Positions 8,645 to 21,585 of a stretch of DNA of 64,000 bases are shown here, piece after piece (position 1 is the stretch's first letter; each line of letters begins with the position of its first letter). Source of the DNA: Deltaproteobacteria bacterium (lineage in GTDB: Bacteria > Myxococcota_A > UBA796 > UBA2385); assembly GCA_016792625.1 (NCBI GenBank), contig JAEUKK010000123.1, forward strand, positions 1-64,000. The letters are read 5' to 3'. Position numbers and translations under genes: made by a program. Under the pieces are notes generated by a model. That model was not told the DNA's origin, searched no databases, and worked only from the letters and a program-made list of their open reading frames with translations.

Positions 8645-8729
8645 GCTGCCCCCCAGGGCCGGCGCCGCGGCGGCCGCCCCGCGCAGAGATAACCGCTGGG
8701 GGCGCGCCGCTCGGCGCGCTGGAGGCCCC

Positions 8730-9230
8730 TTGCCCCGCTCAACGCCCGTCCGCCTGCTGTCCTTGTCTTGCGGGTCATCGCTCTGGGCGCTGCTCCTCCT
8801 CCTGATCGGCTGCGCCGGCGCGCCGCCCGGCCCCGCGGGCAAGGTCGAGGCCCGGGCGGGCCAGCTCGCCCCCTGCCCGGCCTCGCCCAACTGTGTCTCG
8901 AGCCTGGCCCCTGCCGAGGACGCCGAGCACCACGTCGCTCCGATCAGCGTCGGCGCAGACCGGCACCTCGCCATGGTCGCCCTGCGCCGCGCCGCCGCCA
9001 GCTTGCCCGGCGCCGAGCTGGCCGCGCTCGGCCCCGACTACCTGCGGGTCGAGTGCACCAGCGCCGTCTTTGGCTTCGTGGACGACCTCGAGCTCACGCT
9101 CGACCCGGCCCTGCCCCTCGCCCATGTGCGCTCGGCCAGCCGGGTCGGCCACAGCGATCTGGGCGTGAACCGCGAGCGGGTCGAGGCCCTGCGCGCCGCT
9201 TTGGCCCGCCCCGCCGCGCCCGCGCCCTGA
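8730..9230 (+). CDS. DUF1499 lipoprotein
   Basis: The start is TTG at 8730, preceded by a perfect GGAGG five bases upstream. No ATG or GTG gives a sensible signal peptide. The resulting 166-residue protein has a short hydrophobic core followed by the lipobox LIGC, so it should be lipidated. The mature part begins with the DUF1499 hallmark CPASPNCVSS. The family motif set continues with YLRVECTSAVFGFVDD and the RSASRVGHSDLGVNRERV C-terminus. DUF1499 proteins are small envelope proteins of unknown function. A GATAAC element lies about 37 bases upstream of the TTG. Confidence 0.82.
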   Translation: MPRSTPVRLLSLSCGSSLWALLLLLIGCAGAPPGPAGKVEARAGQLAPCPASPNCVSSLAPAEDAEHHVAPISVGADRHLAMVALRRAAASLPGAELAALGPDYLRVECTSAVFGFVDDLELTLDPALPLAHVRSASRVGHSDLGVNRERVEALRAALARPAAPAP

Positions 9231-9312
9231 GCCACCCGCGCCCACCCCCTCGACGGGCGGCCGGGCGTCGCTAAAGACCGGCGGAGCGGGCGCGGCCCGC
9301 CGCGGAGGGGCC

Positions 9313-10437
9313 ATGGCACAGGGCGCAGCGGAGCAGGGGCGGGCGGTGGACGAGGACGCCGAGGACTCCGGCCTCGAGCTGGACGTGGGCTCCACCCCGC
9401 GCATCTTGCCCGAGGCGCTGTGGGCCCGGCTCGCTGCCGCCGGTTTTGGCTCCACCGAGGTCGACGGCGTGGCGGTGCCCGAGCGGGTGGGCTGGGCCGA
9501 CGCGGTCACCGCCGAGCGGGCCGCGGCGCGGGCCGGCGTCGGGCTCTGGGCCCTGCCCCAGCTCGACCCGGTGCTGCTGCGCGGCGCGGCGGTGCGCCGG
9601 TGGACCAACTCGATGTTCACCAACAACACCAAGCGCCTGCGGCCCGGTCAAGGCAACCGCCACTGCCAGACCGACGACCGTGGGCGCATTTTGATGGTGC
9701 TCGACCTGTACTGGCTGGCCGATGACGCCGCGCTTTTGCTGCTCGAGGGCCACACGGTCAGCCGCTTCGCCGCCCGCAGCGCGATGGTGCTGATGCTCGA
9801 CGACATCGGGCTCGAGCCCCAGCCGCTCTGCGCCCTGCACCTCGCCGGGCCCGAGGCCGACGCGCTGCTCGCCGGCCTCGGCCTCTCCGCCCCGGCCGAG
9901 GCCCATGGGCACGCCGAGGGCAGCTTGGCGGGGGTGTCCATCCGCCTGTGTCGCAAGGCCCGGAGCGCCCTGCCTGGCGTTGATCTGCTCGTACCCACCG
10001 AGGCGGTCGACGCGGTCTGGGCGGCGCTGACCGCCGCGGGGGCCGCGCCCTGCGGCTGGTCGACCCTCGAGGCCCTGCGGGTCGAGGCCGGGCGGGCCCG
10101 CTGGCCGGTCGACGGCGGTGACAAGAGCCTCGTGCACGAGCTCTCCATCGATCAAGAGACCGCGGCCTTCGACAAGGGCTGCTATGTCGGCCAAGAGGTG
10201 CTCAACCGCATCGACGTCAAGGGGCAGGTGCAAAAGAAGCTGCTGCGCGTCACCCTCGAGGGTGAGGCCGGCCCGGGCGCCCCGCTCCTCCTCGAGGGTG
10301 AGACCGTGGGCGCGCTGCGCTCGCTGGCCCCGGGTGGGCCCTGGGCCCTCGCCCTGCTGCGCCGCAGCGCATGGGCGGCGGGCACCCGGCTGCAGGTCGA
10401 GCAACCTGGCGGCGCTGTGGCCGCGGTGGTGGGCTGA
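9313..10437 (+). CDS. ygfZ: YgfZ/GcvT-like folate-binding protein
   Basis: YgfZ-type proteins bind tetrahydrofolate and help assemble or repair iron-sulfur clusters, notably in radical SAM enzymes such as MiaB. The diagnostic motif KGCYVGQE lies near residues 288-295 and is followed by the beta-barrel region RIDVKGQVQKKLLRVTLEG. The N-terminal half has the aminomethyltransferase fold, including NSMFTNNTKRLRPGQG and the downstream WPVDGGDKSLVHE. It has 374 residues, a good GGAGG ribosome binding site, and a CTAAAG element upstream. The true glycine-cleavage T protein is unlikely, because the Cys motif is YgfZ-specific and no gcvH or gcvP neighbours exist. Confidence 0.83.
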   Translation: MAQGAAEQGRAVDEDAEDSGLELDVGSTPRILPEALWARLAAAGFGSTEVDGVAVPERVGWADAVTAERAAARAGVGLWALPQLDPVLLRGAAVRRWTNSMFTNNTKRLRPGQGNRHCQTDDRGRILMVLDLYWLADDAALLLLEGHTVSRFAARSAMVLMLDDIGLEPQPLCALHLAGPEADALLAGLGLSAPAEAHGHAEGSLAGVSIRLCRKARSALPGVDLLVPTEAVDAVWAALTAAGAAPCGWSTLEALRVEAGRARWPVDGGDKSLVHELSIDQETAAFDKGCYVGQEVLNRIDVKGQVQKKLLRVTLEGEAGPGAPLLLEGETVGALRSLAPGGPWALALLRRSAWAAGTRLQVEQPGGAVAAVVG

Positions 10438-10502
10438 GCCGGCGCAGCCGCGGTCCCGCGGCATCCCCCCCTTGAGGGCCGCGCCCCCTCCGACGCAGTA
10501 GA

Positions 10503-13500
10503 GTGCCTGACATGAGCGGCGCGACGACCCCTCCTGTGACCCCCGCCGCCGCGCTGAGCGGCGGGTCGCGCGCGTCGGTCCCCGGCGAGGCCCCGAGCGC
10601 CGAGCTGCCGCGCGAGGGGGATGAGCGCGGCGGCGCCGGCGGGTGGACGCTCGGGCCCTTCCGCTGCGTGCGGCGCATCGGGCGCGGGGCCATGGGCGAG
10701 GTCTGGCGGGCCGCCCACCTCTCCACCGGCGGAGAGGTGGCGATCAAGCTGCTCAAACCCGAGAGCGGCGCCGACCCCTGGTCCGCCGAGGCCTTCGCCG
10801 CCGAGGTGCGGGCCGCGGCCAGCCTCAGCCACCCGGGCGTCGTCCAGATCATCGACCACGGCGCGGTCACCGCGGCGGATGAGGGCTGCCCCCTACCGGT
10901 GGGCACGCCCTGGCTGGCGATGGAGCTGGTGCTCGGCCGCCCGCTGGGCCGCTTCATCGGGGCGCTGAGCTGGGCCCAGATCCGCGACCTGCTGCTGCAG
11001 CTGCTCGACGCCCTGGCCCACCTGCACGCGCGGGGCGTGCTGCACCGCGACATCAAGCCCGGCAACGTCATCCTGCGCGCGCCGGGCGGCGGCGTGCCCG
11101 CGCCCCGGGTCTCCACCGGCCCGCTTGACGCCCTGCTCACCGACTTTGGCCTCGCCCAGCGCATCGGCCACCCAGGGCCCACCGACGCGCTGGTGGCGGG
11201 CACGCCGGCCTACATGGCGCCCGAGCAGCTCGAGGCCCGCTGGCGCGACCAGGGCCCGTGGACCGACCTCTACAGCCTCGGCTGCGTGGCCTGGGCGATG
11301 GTCACCGGCGACGCGCCCTTCGGCCGCGACAGCACGGTCGAGGACAGCCGCCGCGCGCACCTCTCCGACAAGCCGCCGGCCCTCCAACCCCTGGTGCCGG
11401 TGCCCCCGGGCCTCGAGGCTTGGCTGCGCCAGCTCCTGCACAAGCAGCCCGAGCGCCGCTTCGCCCGCGCCGCCGACGCCGCATGGGCGCTCCTGACGCT
11501 GTCGGCCAGCGCGCTGCGGGTGGGCAGCCCCGAGGCCCCCCGCTCACTCCAGACCCTCGACATCAGCCTCTGGCGCGCCATTGGCGACGAGGGCGAGGCG
11601 GATGAGCCCACCGTCCCGCCCCGGCCGGGCCCGCCCGGCGAGCGCACGGCCCCCCGCGTGGTCTTCGGGCGCCAAGCCGAGCGCCGCCGCACCCCGATGC
11701 CCCGCGGCTGGCGCACGCCCCGCCCGCCGCCGCGGCCGAGCCCCCTGCGTGACGTGGGCCTGCGCCTTCTCGGCCAGCGCCCCCGCCAGCTGCTCGGGCG
11801 CACCGACGCCCAAGACACCCTCTGGGGCGCGCTCTCGGCGGTGCACGCCGACGGCCGTATGCGGGTCGTGGTGCTCAGCGGGGCCGAGGGCTGCGGGCGC
11901 AGCCGGCTCGGCGACTGGCTGGTCGAGCGCGGCGACGAGGTGGGCGCGGTGCGCGTGGTGCGCGTGCAGCACGCCGAGACCGAGCCGGCGCTCAAGCCCG
12001 GCCCGAGCCCCTGGGGCCTCGGCGGCATGGTCTGCCGGGCCTTGCGCTGCGAGGGGCTCTGGGGCGCCGAGCTGCGGGCCCGCCTGCTCTCGCTCTTCCC
12101 CGAGGGCCATGCGCTTCGTGACGACATTGACGGCCTGGTCGAAGAGATGGAGGCCCCGCCCGCTCCGCCTGAGGCCGGCGAGCGCCCGGCCAGCTTCTAC
12201 CCCCGGGCCCGCTTCACCCGCCTCGCCCGCCTGCTCGAGGCCCTGGGCGACCGGCGCGGCACCGGCGAGGGCGACGCGGTGCTCACGCTCTGGGTGGATG
12301 ACGCGCACCAGGGCGTCGACGCGCTCGAGCTGGTGCGCTTCCTGCTCGAGACGCAGGAGTCCGAGGCCCTGCCGCTGCTGGTCCTGCTCTCGGTGCGGGT
12401 CGAGGCGCTGGTCCAGCGGCCACGGGCCCTGAGCCTGCTCGGCATGATCTCCGATGACCCCACGACGGTGACCGTGCCGGTGCGGCCCCTGGGGGAGGGT
12501 GACCACCTGCAGCTCTGCGCCGACCTGCTGCCGCTTGAGCCCGAGCTGGCCGAGCAGCTGGCCGCGCGCTCGGGCGGCAACCCCATGTTCGCGACGCGGA
12601 TCTTGGAGTCCTGGGCGGCGCAGGGCGAGCTGGTGCCCGGCCCCCAAGGCCACCGCCTGCGCCCCGACGCCCGCTTGGAGCTGCCCGCCGATCTGCAGGC
12701 CACCTGGGCCGATCGCCTCGAGCGCCTCGTCGCCGGCATGAACGAGCGGGAGCAGCGCGCGCTGGAGCTGGCCGCCGCCCTGGGCGCGGTCATCGACCGT
12801 GACGAGTGGACGGCCGCCTGCGCGCTGGGTGAGGGTGAGGCCAGCGATCGCCTGATGATGCGCCTCTTCGTCGGGCGCTTCGCCGAGTGGGCTGAGCGCC
12901 CCCGCGGGTGGAGCTTCTCCCACGCCATGCTCCGCGAGGTGCTGCAGGTGCGCGCGCAGGACCTCGGCCGCCTGCGCGACCACCACCGGGCCATCGTGCT
13001 GCTGCTCGAGGAGCAGGCCCGCGCGCCGGGCGGCCCGCCGCCGGGGCACGCGGAGCGGGTCGGCCGGCACCTCTTGGCCTCGGGCGCGGCTTTGCCGGCC
13101 TTGGGGGCGCTGCTCGAGGGGGCGCGGGAGCGGCTGCGGCGCGGGGAGCCGGCGGCCGCCCGGCGGGTGCTGGCCATGCGGGAGCGGGCGCTGGCCGCGC
13201 TGCAGCTGCCCCAGACCGAGGAGCCCTGGGGCCTCGGCCGCTTGCTGACGCTTGAGCTTGACGCGCTGGAGGGTGATCCCGCAGAGCTGCCCACCCGGCT
13301 CGACGCTGTGGAGCAGGCCGCCCGCCGCCACCGCTGGACCCGCGTGCTGCCCGGGGTCGAGCTGCTGCGCCTCGAGCACCTGCGAAACACCGGGGAGCTG
13401 GCCGCGGCGGTGGCCGGCGCGGTGGAGCTGCGGCGGGCCGCGCGGGAGGCGGGGGACGCCGCGGGGGAGGGCCGCGCCCTGGCCGCCGAGGCCAAGGGCC

Positions 13501-14249
13501 GCCTGCTGCGCGGAGAATTGGCCATCGCCGCCGGGCGCGCCCGCGAGGCGCTGCAGTCCGCCCTGCGCGGCCACGACCGCCACGGGGCGGCGCTCTGTCG
13601 GCTGGTGCTCGGCAAGATCACCGCGCAGGAGGGCCACCCCGACGCGGCGCGGGCCGAGCTGCAGCAGGCCGCCGAGGAGCTCAGCGAGCTCGGCGACCGG
13701 TGGACGGTCTGCGCGGTGACCGGCGCGCTGGCCGACGTCGCGCGCCGCGAGGGCCGGCTGGACGAGGCCGCCGCCGGCTGCCGCGCCGCCCTCGCCATGA
13801 TGGAGGAGGTCGGCCACCCCCAAGCCTCGCTCGCCCGCCTCAACCTCGCCGTGCTGTTGGTCGAGGCGGGTGATCACGTCGGCGCCCGCGCGCTGATCGA
13901 GCCCACGCTGCGCGCGTTGAGCATCGAGGGCCGCGTGCTGCTCTCGGCCGGCGCGCACCTCACCCTGCTCGGCCCGCTGGCTTGGCATGGGGAGTGGGGC
14001 GCCTTCGACCACCACCTCGACGCCGCCCGCTACATCCTGCAGGACACGGGCTTCGTCGACCGCGACAACGCCCGCATGCTCAGCGTCGCCGCCGAGACCG
14101 CCTCGCGGGCGGGCGAGGACGCGCGCGCCGCCGACGCCCTGCACCTCGCCGCCGAGCAGCTGCGGGCGCTGGGTGATCTGAGCGGGGCCCAGCGCCTCGG
14201 CCTGCGCGCGGCCGCCCTGCGCGAGGGGGCCGACGAGGCCGAGGGCTGA
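10503..14249 (+). CDS. Ser/Thr protein kinase fused to AAA ATPase and TPR-like helical repeats
   Basis: This 1248-residue cytoplasmic signalling protein starts with a complete Hanks-type kinase domain at about residues 50-330. It has the Gly loop GRGAMGEVW, lysine in VAIKLL, catalytic HRDIKPGN near 180, DFG near 213, and APEQ. A Pro/Arg-rich linker follows, then an NTPase module with Walker A GAEGCGRSRL near 460 and a putative Walker B LTLWVDDAH, the arrangement of AAA_16 domains in kinase-ATPase regulators. The last 400 residues are Ala/Leu/Arg helical repeats resembling tetratricopeptides. Such kinase-AAA-TPR fusions are abundant in Myxococcota. No transmembrane segment is visible. The start may be GTG 10503 or ATG 10512. 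The stop is 9 bases from the convergent dnaJ. Confidence 0.88.
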   Translation: MPDMSGATTPPVTPAAALSGGSRASVPGEAPSAELPREGDERGGAGGWTLGPFRCVRRIGRGAMGEVWRAAHLSTGGEVAIKLLKPESGADPWSAEAFAAEVRAAASLSHPGVVQIIDHGAVTAADEGCPLPVGTPWLAMELVLGRPLGRFIGALSWAQIRDLLLQLLDALAHLHARGVLHRDIKPGNVILRAPGGGVPAPRVSTGPLDALLTDFGLAQRIGHPGPTDALVAGTPAYMAPEQLEARWRDQGPWTDLYSLGCVAWAMVTGDAPFGRDSTVEDSRRAHLSDKPPALQPLVPVPPGLEAWLRQLLHKQPERRFARAADAAWALLTLSASALRVGSPEAPRSLQTLDISLWRAIGDEGEADEPTVPPRPGPPGERTAPRVVFGRQAERRRTPMPRGWRTPRPPPRPSPLRDVGLRLLGQRPRQLLGRTDAQDTLWGALSAVHADGRMRVVVLSGAEGCGRSRLGDWLVERGDEVGAVRVVRVQHAETEPALKPGPSPWGLGGMVCRALRCEGLWGAELRARLLSLFPEGHALRDDIDGLVEEMEAPPAPPEAGERPASFYPRARFTRLARLLEALGDRRGTGEGDAVLTLWVDDAHQGVDALELVRFLLETQESEALPLLVLLSVRVEALVQRPRALSLLGMISDDPTTVTVPVRPLGEGDHLQLCADLLPLEPELAEQLAARSGGNPMFATRILESWAAQGELVPGPQGHRLRPDARLELPADLQATWADRLERLVAGMNEREQRALELAAALGAVIDRDEWTAACALGEGEASDRLMMRLFVGRFAEWAERPRGWSFSHAMLREVLQVRAQDLGRLRDHHRAIVLLLEEQARAPGGPPPGHAERVGRHLLASGAALPALGALLEGARERLRRGEPAAARRVLAMRERALAALQLPQTEEPWGLGRLLTLELDALEGDPAELPTRLDAVEQAARRHRWTRVLPGVELLRLEHLRNTGELAAAVAGAVELRRAAREAGDAAGEGRALAAEAKGRLLRGELAIAAGRAREALQSALRGHDRHGAALCRLVLGKITAQEGHPDAARAELQQAAEELSELGDRWTVCAVTGALADVARREGRLDEAAAGCRAALAMMEEVGHPQASLARLNLAVLLVEAGDHVGARALIEPTLRALSIEGRVLLSAGAHLTLLGPLAWHGEWGAFDHHLDAARYILQDTGFVDRDNARMLSVAAETASRAGEDARAADALHLAAEQLRALGDLSGAQRLGLRAAALREGADEAEG

Positions 14250-14258
14250 GGCGCTTGC

Positions 14259-15383
14259 TCAGCCTTTGAACAGGTCGCGAAGGCCGTCGAGCAAGCCCTT
14301 CTCGTGCACCGGGTGCTTTTGGAGCTCGGCGAGCTTGCGCACCAGCGCCTCTTCTTCGCTGCTGAGCTTCTCGGGCACCTCAACGATGAGCTGCACGTGC
14401 TGATCGCCGCGGCCGCGCTTGCCGCCCAGGCGGGGCGCACCCTTGCCCCGCAGCGTGATTACCTTGCCAGACGGTGTTCCCGCAGGGATGGTCAGGCTCT
14501 CTTCGCCGTCGACCGTGGGCACCTTGATCTCGGCGCCGAGGCAGGCCTGGGGGAAGGACATGGCCCGGGTGAGGATGATGTCGTCGCCGTCGCGGCGGAA
14601 GACCTCGTGCTCGCCGACCTCGACCTCAATGTAGAGGTCGCCGGTCGGGCCGCCCGGGTCACCGGCGTCGCCCTTGCCCGACACACGCAGCTGCTTGCCC
14701 GCGTCCATGCCCGGCGGGAAGTTGACCGAGACCTTCTCGGGCACCCGCACGCGGCCCGCGCCGGAGCACTTGCGGCAGGGGTCCTTGATGGTCTTGCCCC
14801 GGCCCCGGCAGCGGGGGCAGGTGGTCTGGACCCGCATGAAGGCGACCTGCTGCAGCACCTGGCCGGCGCCCCCGCAGGTGGTGCAGGTCACTGGCGCAGA
14901 GCCGGGCTCGGCGCCGCTGCCGCTGCAGGTCTCGCAGCCCTGCTCGCGGGGCACCTCGATCTCTTTGGTCGTGCCGTGCACGGCCGCCAAGAAGTCGAGC
15001 TGCACGCGCATGCGCAGGTCGCTGCCGCCGCGGGGGCCGCCCCGCCCACGGCCGCGGCCGCCGCCAAAACCGAACATGTCGCCGAAGAGGTCGCCGAACT
15101 GGCTGAAGATCTCGTCGGCGCTCTGGAAGCCTGGGCCGCCGCCGGGGCCCTGGCCGCGCAGGCCCGCGTGGCCAAAACGGTCATAGGTGGACCGCTTCTG
15201 CTCATCGCTGAGCACCGAGTAGGCCTCAGACGCCTCTTTGAACTTGGCCTCGGCGCCGGCGTCACCCGGGTTGCGGTCCGGGTGGTATTGCATGGCCAGC
15301 TTGCGGTAGGCCTTCTTGATGGTCGCGTCGTCCGCGTCGCGCGGGACCTCAAGCACTTCGTAGTAGTCGCGGGGCTCGGCCAT
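14259..15383 (-). CDS. dnaJ: Chaperone DnaJ (Hsp40)
   Basis: DnaJ delivers unfolded substrates to DnaK and stimulates its ATPase. The J domain with YHPDRN is at the N-terminus, followed by a Gly/Phe-rich region. Four CxxCxGxG zinc repeats come next: [24 protein letters not shown] and CRKCSGAG. The C-terminal substrate-binding beta domains follow. The 374-residue length is standard. It lies 151 bases downstream of dnaK on the same strand, with a strong hairpin in the gap. Its convergent neighbour, the kinase gene, ends 9 bases away. Confidence 0.97.
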   Translation of the reverse strand: MAEPRDYYEVLEVPRDADDATIKKAYRKLAMQYHPDRNPGDAGAEAKFKEASEAYSVLSDEQKRSTYDRFGHAGLRGQGPGGGPGFQSADEIFSQFGDLFGDMFGFGGGRGRGRGGPRGGSDLRMRVQLDFLAAVHGTTKEIEVPREQGCETCSGSGAEPGSAPVTCTTCGGAGQVLQQVAFMRVQTTCPRCRGRGKTIKDPCRKCSGAGRVRVPEKVSVNFPPGMDAGKQLRVSGKGDAGDPGGPTGDLYIEVEVGEHEVFRRDGDDIILTRAMSFPQACLGAEIKVPTVDGEESLTIPAGTPSGKVITLRGKGAPRLGGKRGRGDQHVQLIVEVPEKLSSEEEALVRKLAELQKHPVHEKGLLDGLRDLFKG

Positions 15384-15471
15384 GAGCGGCAGGCTCCAAG
15401 CTCAGGGGGCGTGCGGGCGCGGCGAGGGCCGCGCCGGGGGAGAATGTTGACGGGCGGCCTGCCCTCGCCAA

Positions 15472-15503
15472 ACGCCGCCCCGCGGCGGACCGTGGGGCGG
15501 CGT
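15472..15503 (-). terminator. Intercistronic hairpin between dnaK and dnaJ
   Basis: A perfect 10-bp inverted repeat (ACGCCGCCCC / GGGGCGGCGT, 12-nt GC-rich loop) lies 31 bases after the dnaK stop and about 90 bases before dnaJ. No T-run follows, so it may be a partial terminator, an mRNA-stabilising structure or a processing site that lowers dnaJ relative to dnaK. Confidence 0.45.
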
Positions 15504-15534
15504 GCAGGGCGGGCGCCCGGCAGAGGGGAGGGGC

Positions 15535-17418
<1,884 letters not shown>

Positions 17419-18193
17419 CTGTGGCTCCTGCGATGCCTTGGAGTGGTGGGAGAGAAAGGACTGCGGGACGAGGAGGAGGTCTGCGCAGCCGGCGCCGCCG
17501 CGGTCGGCCGCAGGAGGGCACCAGCGGTCGCCCGGGGGCGGCGACGCGCGGGGAGGGGGCGGGCTCAGCGCCGCGCCGCGGGCCCATCAGCCCCGCCGGG
17601 TGGGCGTGGGTCGATGACAACGACGGCTGGGACGCTCATCTGGTCGAGTTTGAACCGCCATCCCTGAGCGTCGGCCAAGCTAATCCCGAAGATCTGCCCG
17701 ACAACCCTCAGCGCGCCGCGGCGCGAAAAAAGGCGCCCCGACCGCCCGGCCCGGGGCCCGCGCCCGCGGCGGGAGCTCCGCGCGGCTGCGGACCGCAGCG
17801 CTCTGGCGCCGCGTTGGCGTGGGCCGCGCCCCCAAGAAGAGCGAACAGAGAGGAGGAGCGCCGCGGCCGGCCCTCTGCACTGGATCGCGGACTTGACCGT
17901 CCAGCAGGTCATCATCGTCCGACCCGCGCAATTTCCGCCGCCCCCGGTTGACGGTCGGGCCGGGGTGCCTACCCAGGCGGCGCCGCCGGCCCCTCGCCCG
18001 CGCGGGGCGCGTTCTGCGCCCCCCACGAGCCGGGGCCCGGCGCCCGCGGTCGCCGCCGCTCTCGGCGGATCGGGCGCGATGGGGCCTCCCCCGCCGCGCC
18101 TGCGCGACCCCCGCTCCCGAGTCGACAGGCTGCCCTGCGCAGCCTCCTCACCCCTCATGGCCCCCCGTCGGGCCGATTGGAACGGAGTCCACC
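17419..18193. other. 775-bp divergent gap between dnaK and groES
   Basis: No convincing gene lies here; the open frames on both strands are low-complexity Pro/Arg/Gly. I looked for a CIRCE operator (TTAGCACTC-N9-GAGTGCTAA) and saw none. A short inverted pair, GACCGTC at 17895-17901 and GACGGTC at 17950-17956, frames an AT-richer patch (CAATTT). It should contain the promoters of both chaperone operons. Confidence 0.5.
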
Positions 18194-18487
18194 ATGAAGT
18201 TCCGCCCCCTGCACGACCGAGTCCTCGTCAAGCGCGTCGAGCCCGAGGCCCGCACCACCTCCGGCCTCATCCTCCCCGACACCGCCAAAGAGAAGCCCAC
18301 CGAGGGTGAGGTGGTCGCGGTCGGCAACGGCAAGCGCCTCGACGACGGCAGCACCCGCGCGCTGAGCGTCAAGGCCGGCGACCGCGTCATCTTCGGCAAG
18401 TACACCGGCGATGAGGTCAAGCTCGACGGCGTGGAGCACGTCATCCTCAGCGAGTCCGACCTGCTCGCCATCGTCGAGCGCGGCTGA
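18194..18487 (+). CDS. groES: Co-chaperonin GroES
   Basis: GroES forms the heptameric lid of the GroEL folding chamber. The 97-residue protein begins with [19 protein letters not shown] and contains the mobile loop [17 protein letters not shown] and the C-terminal [13 protein letters not shown], all diagnostic. The ATG at 18194 is chosen because the family N-terminus begins there; the open frame continues upstream without homology. GGAG is present 8 bases before the start. groEL follows after 132 bases. Confidence 0.98.
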   Translation: MKFRPLHDRVLVKRVEPEARTTSGLILPDTAKEKPTEGEVVAVGNGKRLDDGSTRALSVKAGDRVIFGKYTGDEVKLDGVEHVILSESDLLAIVERG

Positions 18488-18619
18488 AGCGGCCCGGCGC
18501 GCCCCACCTGCTGACGGCCGCGTGCCGTGCAGGTCCAGGGCTCGCCCCTCCGCCCTTCTGCCCTCCAGCTCTCTGTTTTCAGCACTTGTGGGCGCCGCGC
18601 GCGCCCTGCGGAGATGACC

Positions 18620-20272
<1,653 letters not shown>

Positions 20273-20339
20273 GCCCGGGGGGCGGGGCCCTGCTCCGCCC
20301 GCCGCCGCACGGCTGACCGCCCCGGTCACCGCGCCGACC

Positions 20340-20372
20340 GTGGCCGCCCTTGAGGCGGCCACGCGTCGTTTT
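20340..20372 (+). terminator. Rho-independent terminator after groEL
   Basis: A perfect 9-bp stem (GTGGCCGCC / GGCGGCCAC, loop CTTGA) is followed by GCGTCGTTTT. It sits 68 bases after the groEL stop and between convergent genes, so it may stop transcription from both sides. Confidence 0.7.
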
Positions 20373-20392
20373 GGCCCCGCGCGCCCCTTCGG

Positions 20393-21508
20393 TCAGCCCC
20401 CGGCCACCCGCAAGCTGTACTCCAGGTGGTCGTCGGCGCAGAACCAAGGCCGCACCAGCACGGTGTAGTCGCCGGCCACCGTGGCGTGGAGGCGGGCGGC
20501 GGGGCAGCGCGCGTCGCCGCTGCTGCAGTCGGCGCCGTCGTCGAGCTCATCGAGCAGGCAGCCGTCGGGGCCGGTGATCAACATCGCCGGATCGTCGCCG
20601 CGCCGGGCGCTGTCCAAGCCGAGCTCGACCACCGCCCCGGCCGCGAGCCGCAGCGTGTAGGCGTCGGCCAGCGGGATGGCCGCGCAGGGCACCGCGCCGT
20701 CGACGCCCGGCCCGGGGGGCAGCGCGGCGAGGCGGTCGAGGGGGCTGCGCGTGGCGCACTCGGCGTAGAGCAGCGGCTCGCCCCGGCCCCAGGGCCCGAT
20801 GGTCGCGGTCAGCGCGCCGGTGGCGGGGTCGAAGCGGTCCTCGCCGGTGCGGGCCTCGCCGTCCGCCGAGTAGAGGATCATCACCCCGCCCGGCCGCTCG
20901 CCGGTCAGGTAGCCGAGGCTGAGCAGCGCGTCGTAGCGCTCACCCCAGGGCTCCACGACGGCGTCCTCGTACCAGCTCATGCGGCCGGTCACCCCGGCGA
21001 AGTTGAGGCCGGTGAAGGGCTCGGCCCAGCCGCAGGTGGGCAGGCTATCGACCTCGGTCAGCGCGATCTGGTGGGTGTAGGCGGCGTTCTCTTCGAGCAG
21101 GTCGAGGTCGGGCGCGCCGGTGAGCGTGGTCTCGACCATGCAGCGGGGGCTGTCCTCCTCCTCGTCGAGCCACTCGCGGTACACAGCGTCGGCGACCACC
21201 CCCGTGGCGTCGACCGTGCCGGTCAGTGTCAGGCTCGACCAGAGGGTGCGCTCGAGGGCTGCGTCATCGGCGGCGAGGGTGGGCGCGGGGTCTGCATCGG
21301 CGTCGGCGTCCGCGTCGCTGTCCGCGTCGGCATCGGCGTCCGCATCGCTGTCCGCGTCGGCATCGGCGTCGCTGTCGGCCTCCTCCGCCGGTGCCGCGCT
21401 GTCTTTGGCCTCGGTGCAGGCGATGAGGCCGAAGAGCAGGGCCAGCGGGGCGAGCTTGGTGGAGGTGGGCAGGGCGGCAGGGCGCAGGGCGCGGAGGTCG
21501 AGCAGCAT
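20393..21508 (-). CDS. Lipoprotein with Asp-Ala linker and PPC-like C-terminus
   Basis: This 371-residue protein has a type II signal peptide ending in the lipobox LIAC. It is followed by about 30 residues of Asp alternating with Ala or Ser, an acidic flexible tether from the lipid anchor. The folded part contains several Cys residues and no family I recognise. The last 90 residues (YTLRLAAGAVVELGLDS to YSLRVAGG) look like a bacterial pre-peptidase C-terminal (PPC) beta-sandwich, with the motif of charged strand, Gly turn and final Y-S-L-R-V. It is convergent with groEL. The start at 21508 places the signal peptide correctly. Confidence 0.7.
   Translation of the reverse strand: MLLDLRALRPAALPTSTKLAPLALLFGLIACTEAKDSAAPAEEADSDADADADSDADADADADSDADADADADPAPTLAADDAALERTLWSSLTLTGTVDATGVVADAVYREWLDEEEDSPRCMVETTLTGAPDLDLLEENAAYTHQIALTEVDSLPTCGWAEPFTGLNFAGVTGRMSWYEDAVVEPWGERYDALLSLGYLTGERPGGVMILYSADGEARTGEDRFDPATGALTATIGPWGRGEPLLYAECATRSPLDRLAALPPGPGVDGAVPCAAIPLADAYTLRLAAGAVVELGLDSARRGDDPAMLITGPDGCLLDELDDGADCSSGDARCPAARLHATVAGDYTVLVRPWFCADDHLEYSLRVAGG
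21290..21379 (-). repeat. Asp-Ala/Asp-Ser coding repeat
   Basis: This is a run of GCGTCG/GCATCG/GCTGTC hexamers encoding about 30 residues of alternating Asp and Ala/Ser in the lipoprotein above. A very similar tract is found at 50378-50473 in another lipoprotein gene. Confidence 0.85.
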
Positions 21509-21585
21509 CGGCGGCCTCGGGGGAGGGCGTGGAGCCCGAGGATAGCGCCGCGGGAGCGATCCGCGCTGCATCGGCGTGGGCACGC

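Noticed and set aside
8730-9230. Starting the DUF1499 lipoprotein at the far upstream ATG (8187)
   Set aside because: That adds 181 low-complexity residues before the signal peptide and crosses the neighbouring divergent gene. TTG 8730 with GGAGG gives a proper lipoprotein signal.
17419-18193. A hidden gene in the dnaK-groES gap (for example a 197-residue minus-strand frame)
   Set aside because: The frame is mostly Arg/Gly/Pro without family motifs. Only a short tail (VVGQIFGISLADAQGW) looks protein-like, which is not enough.
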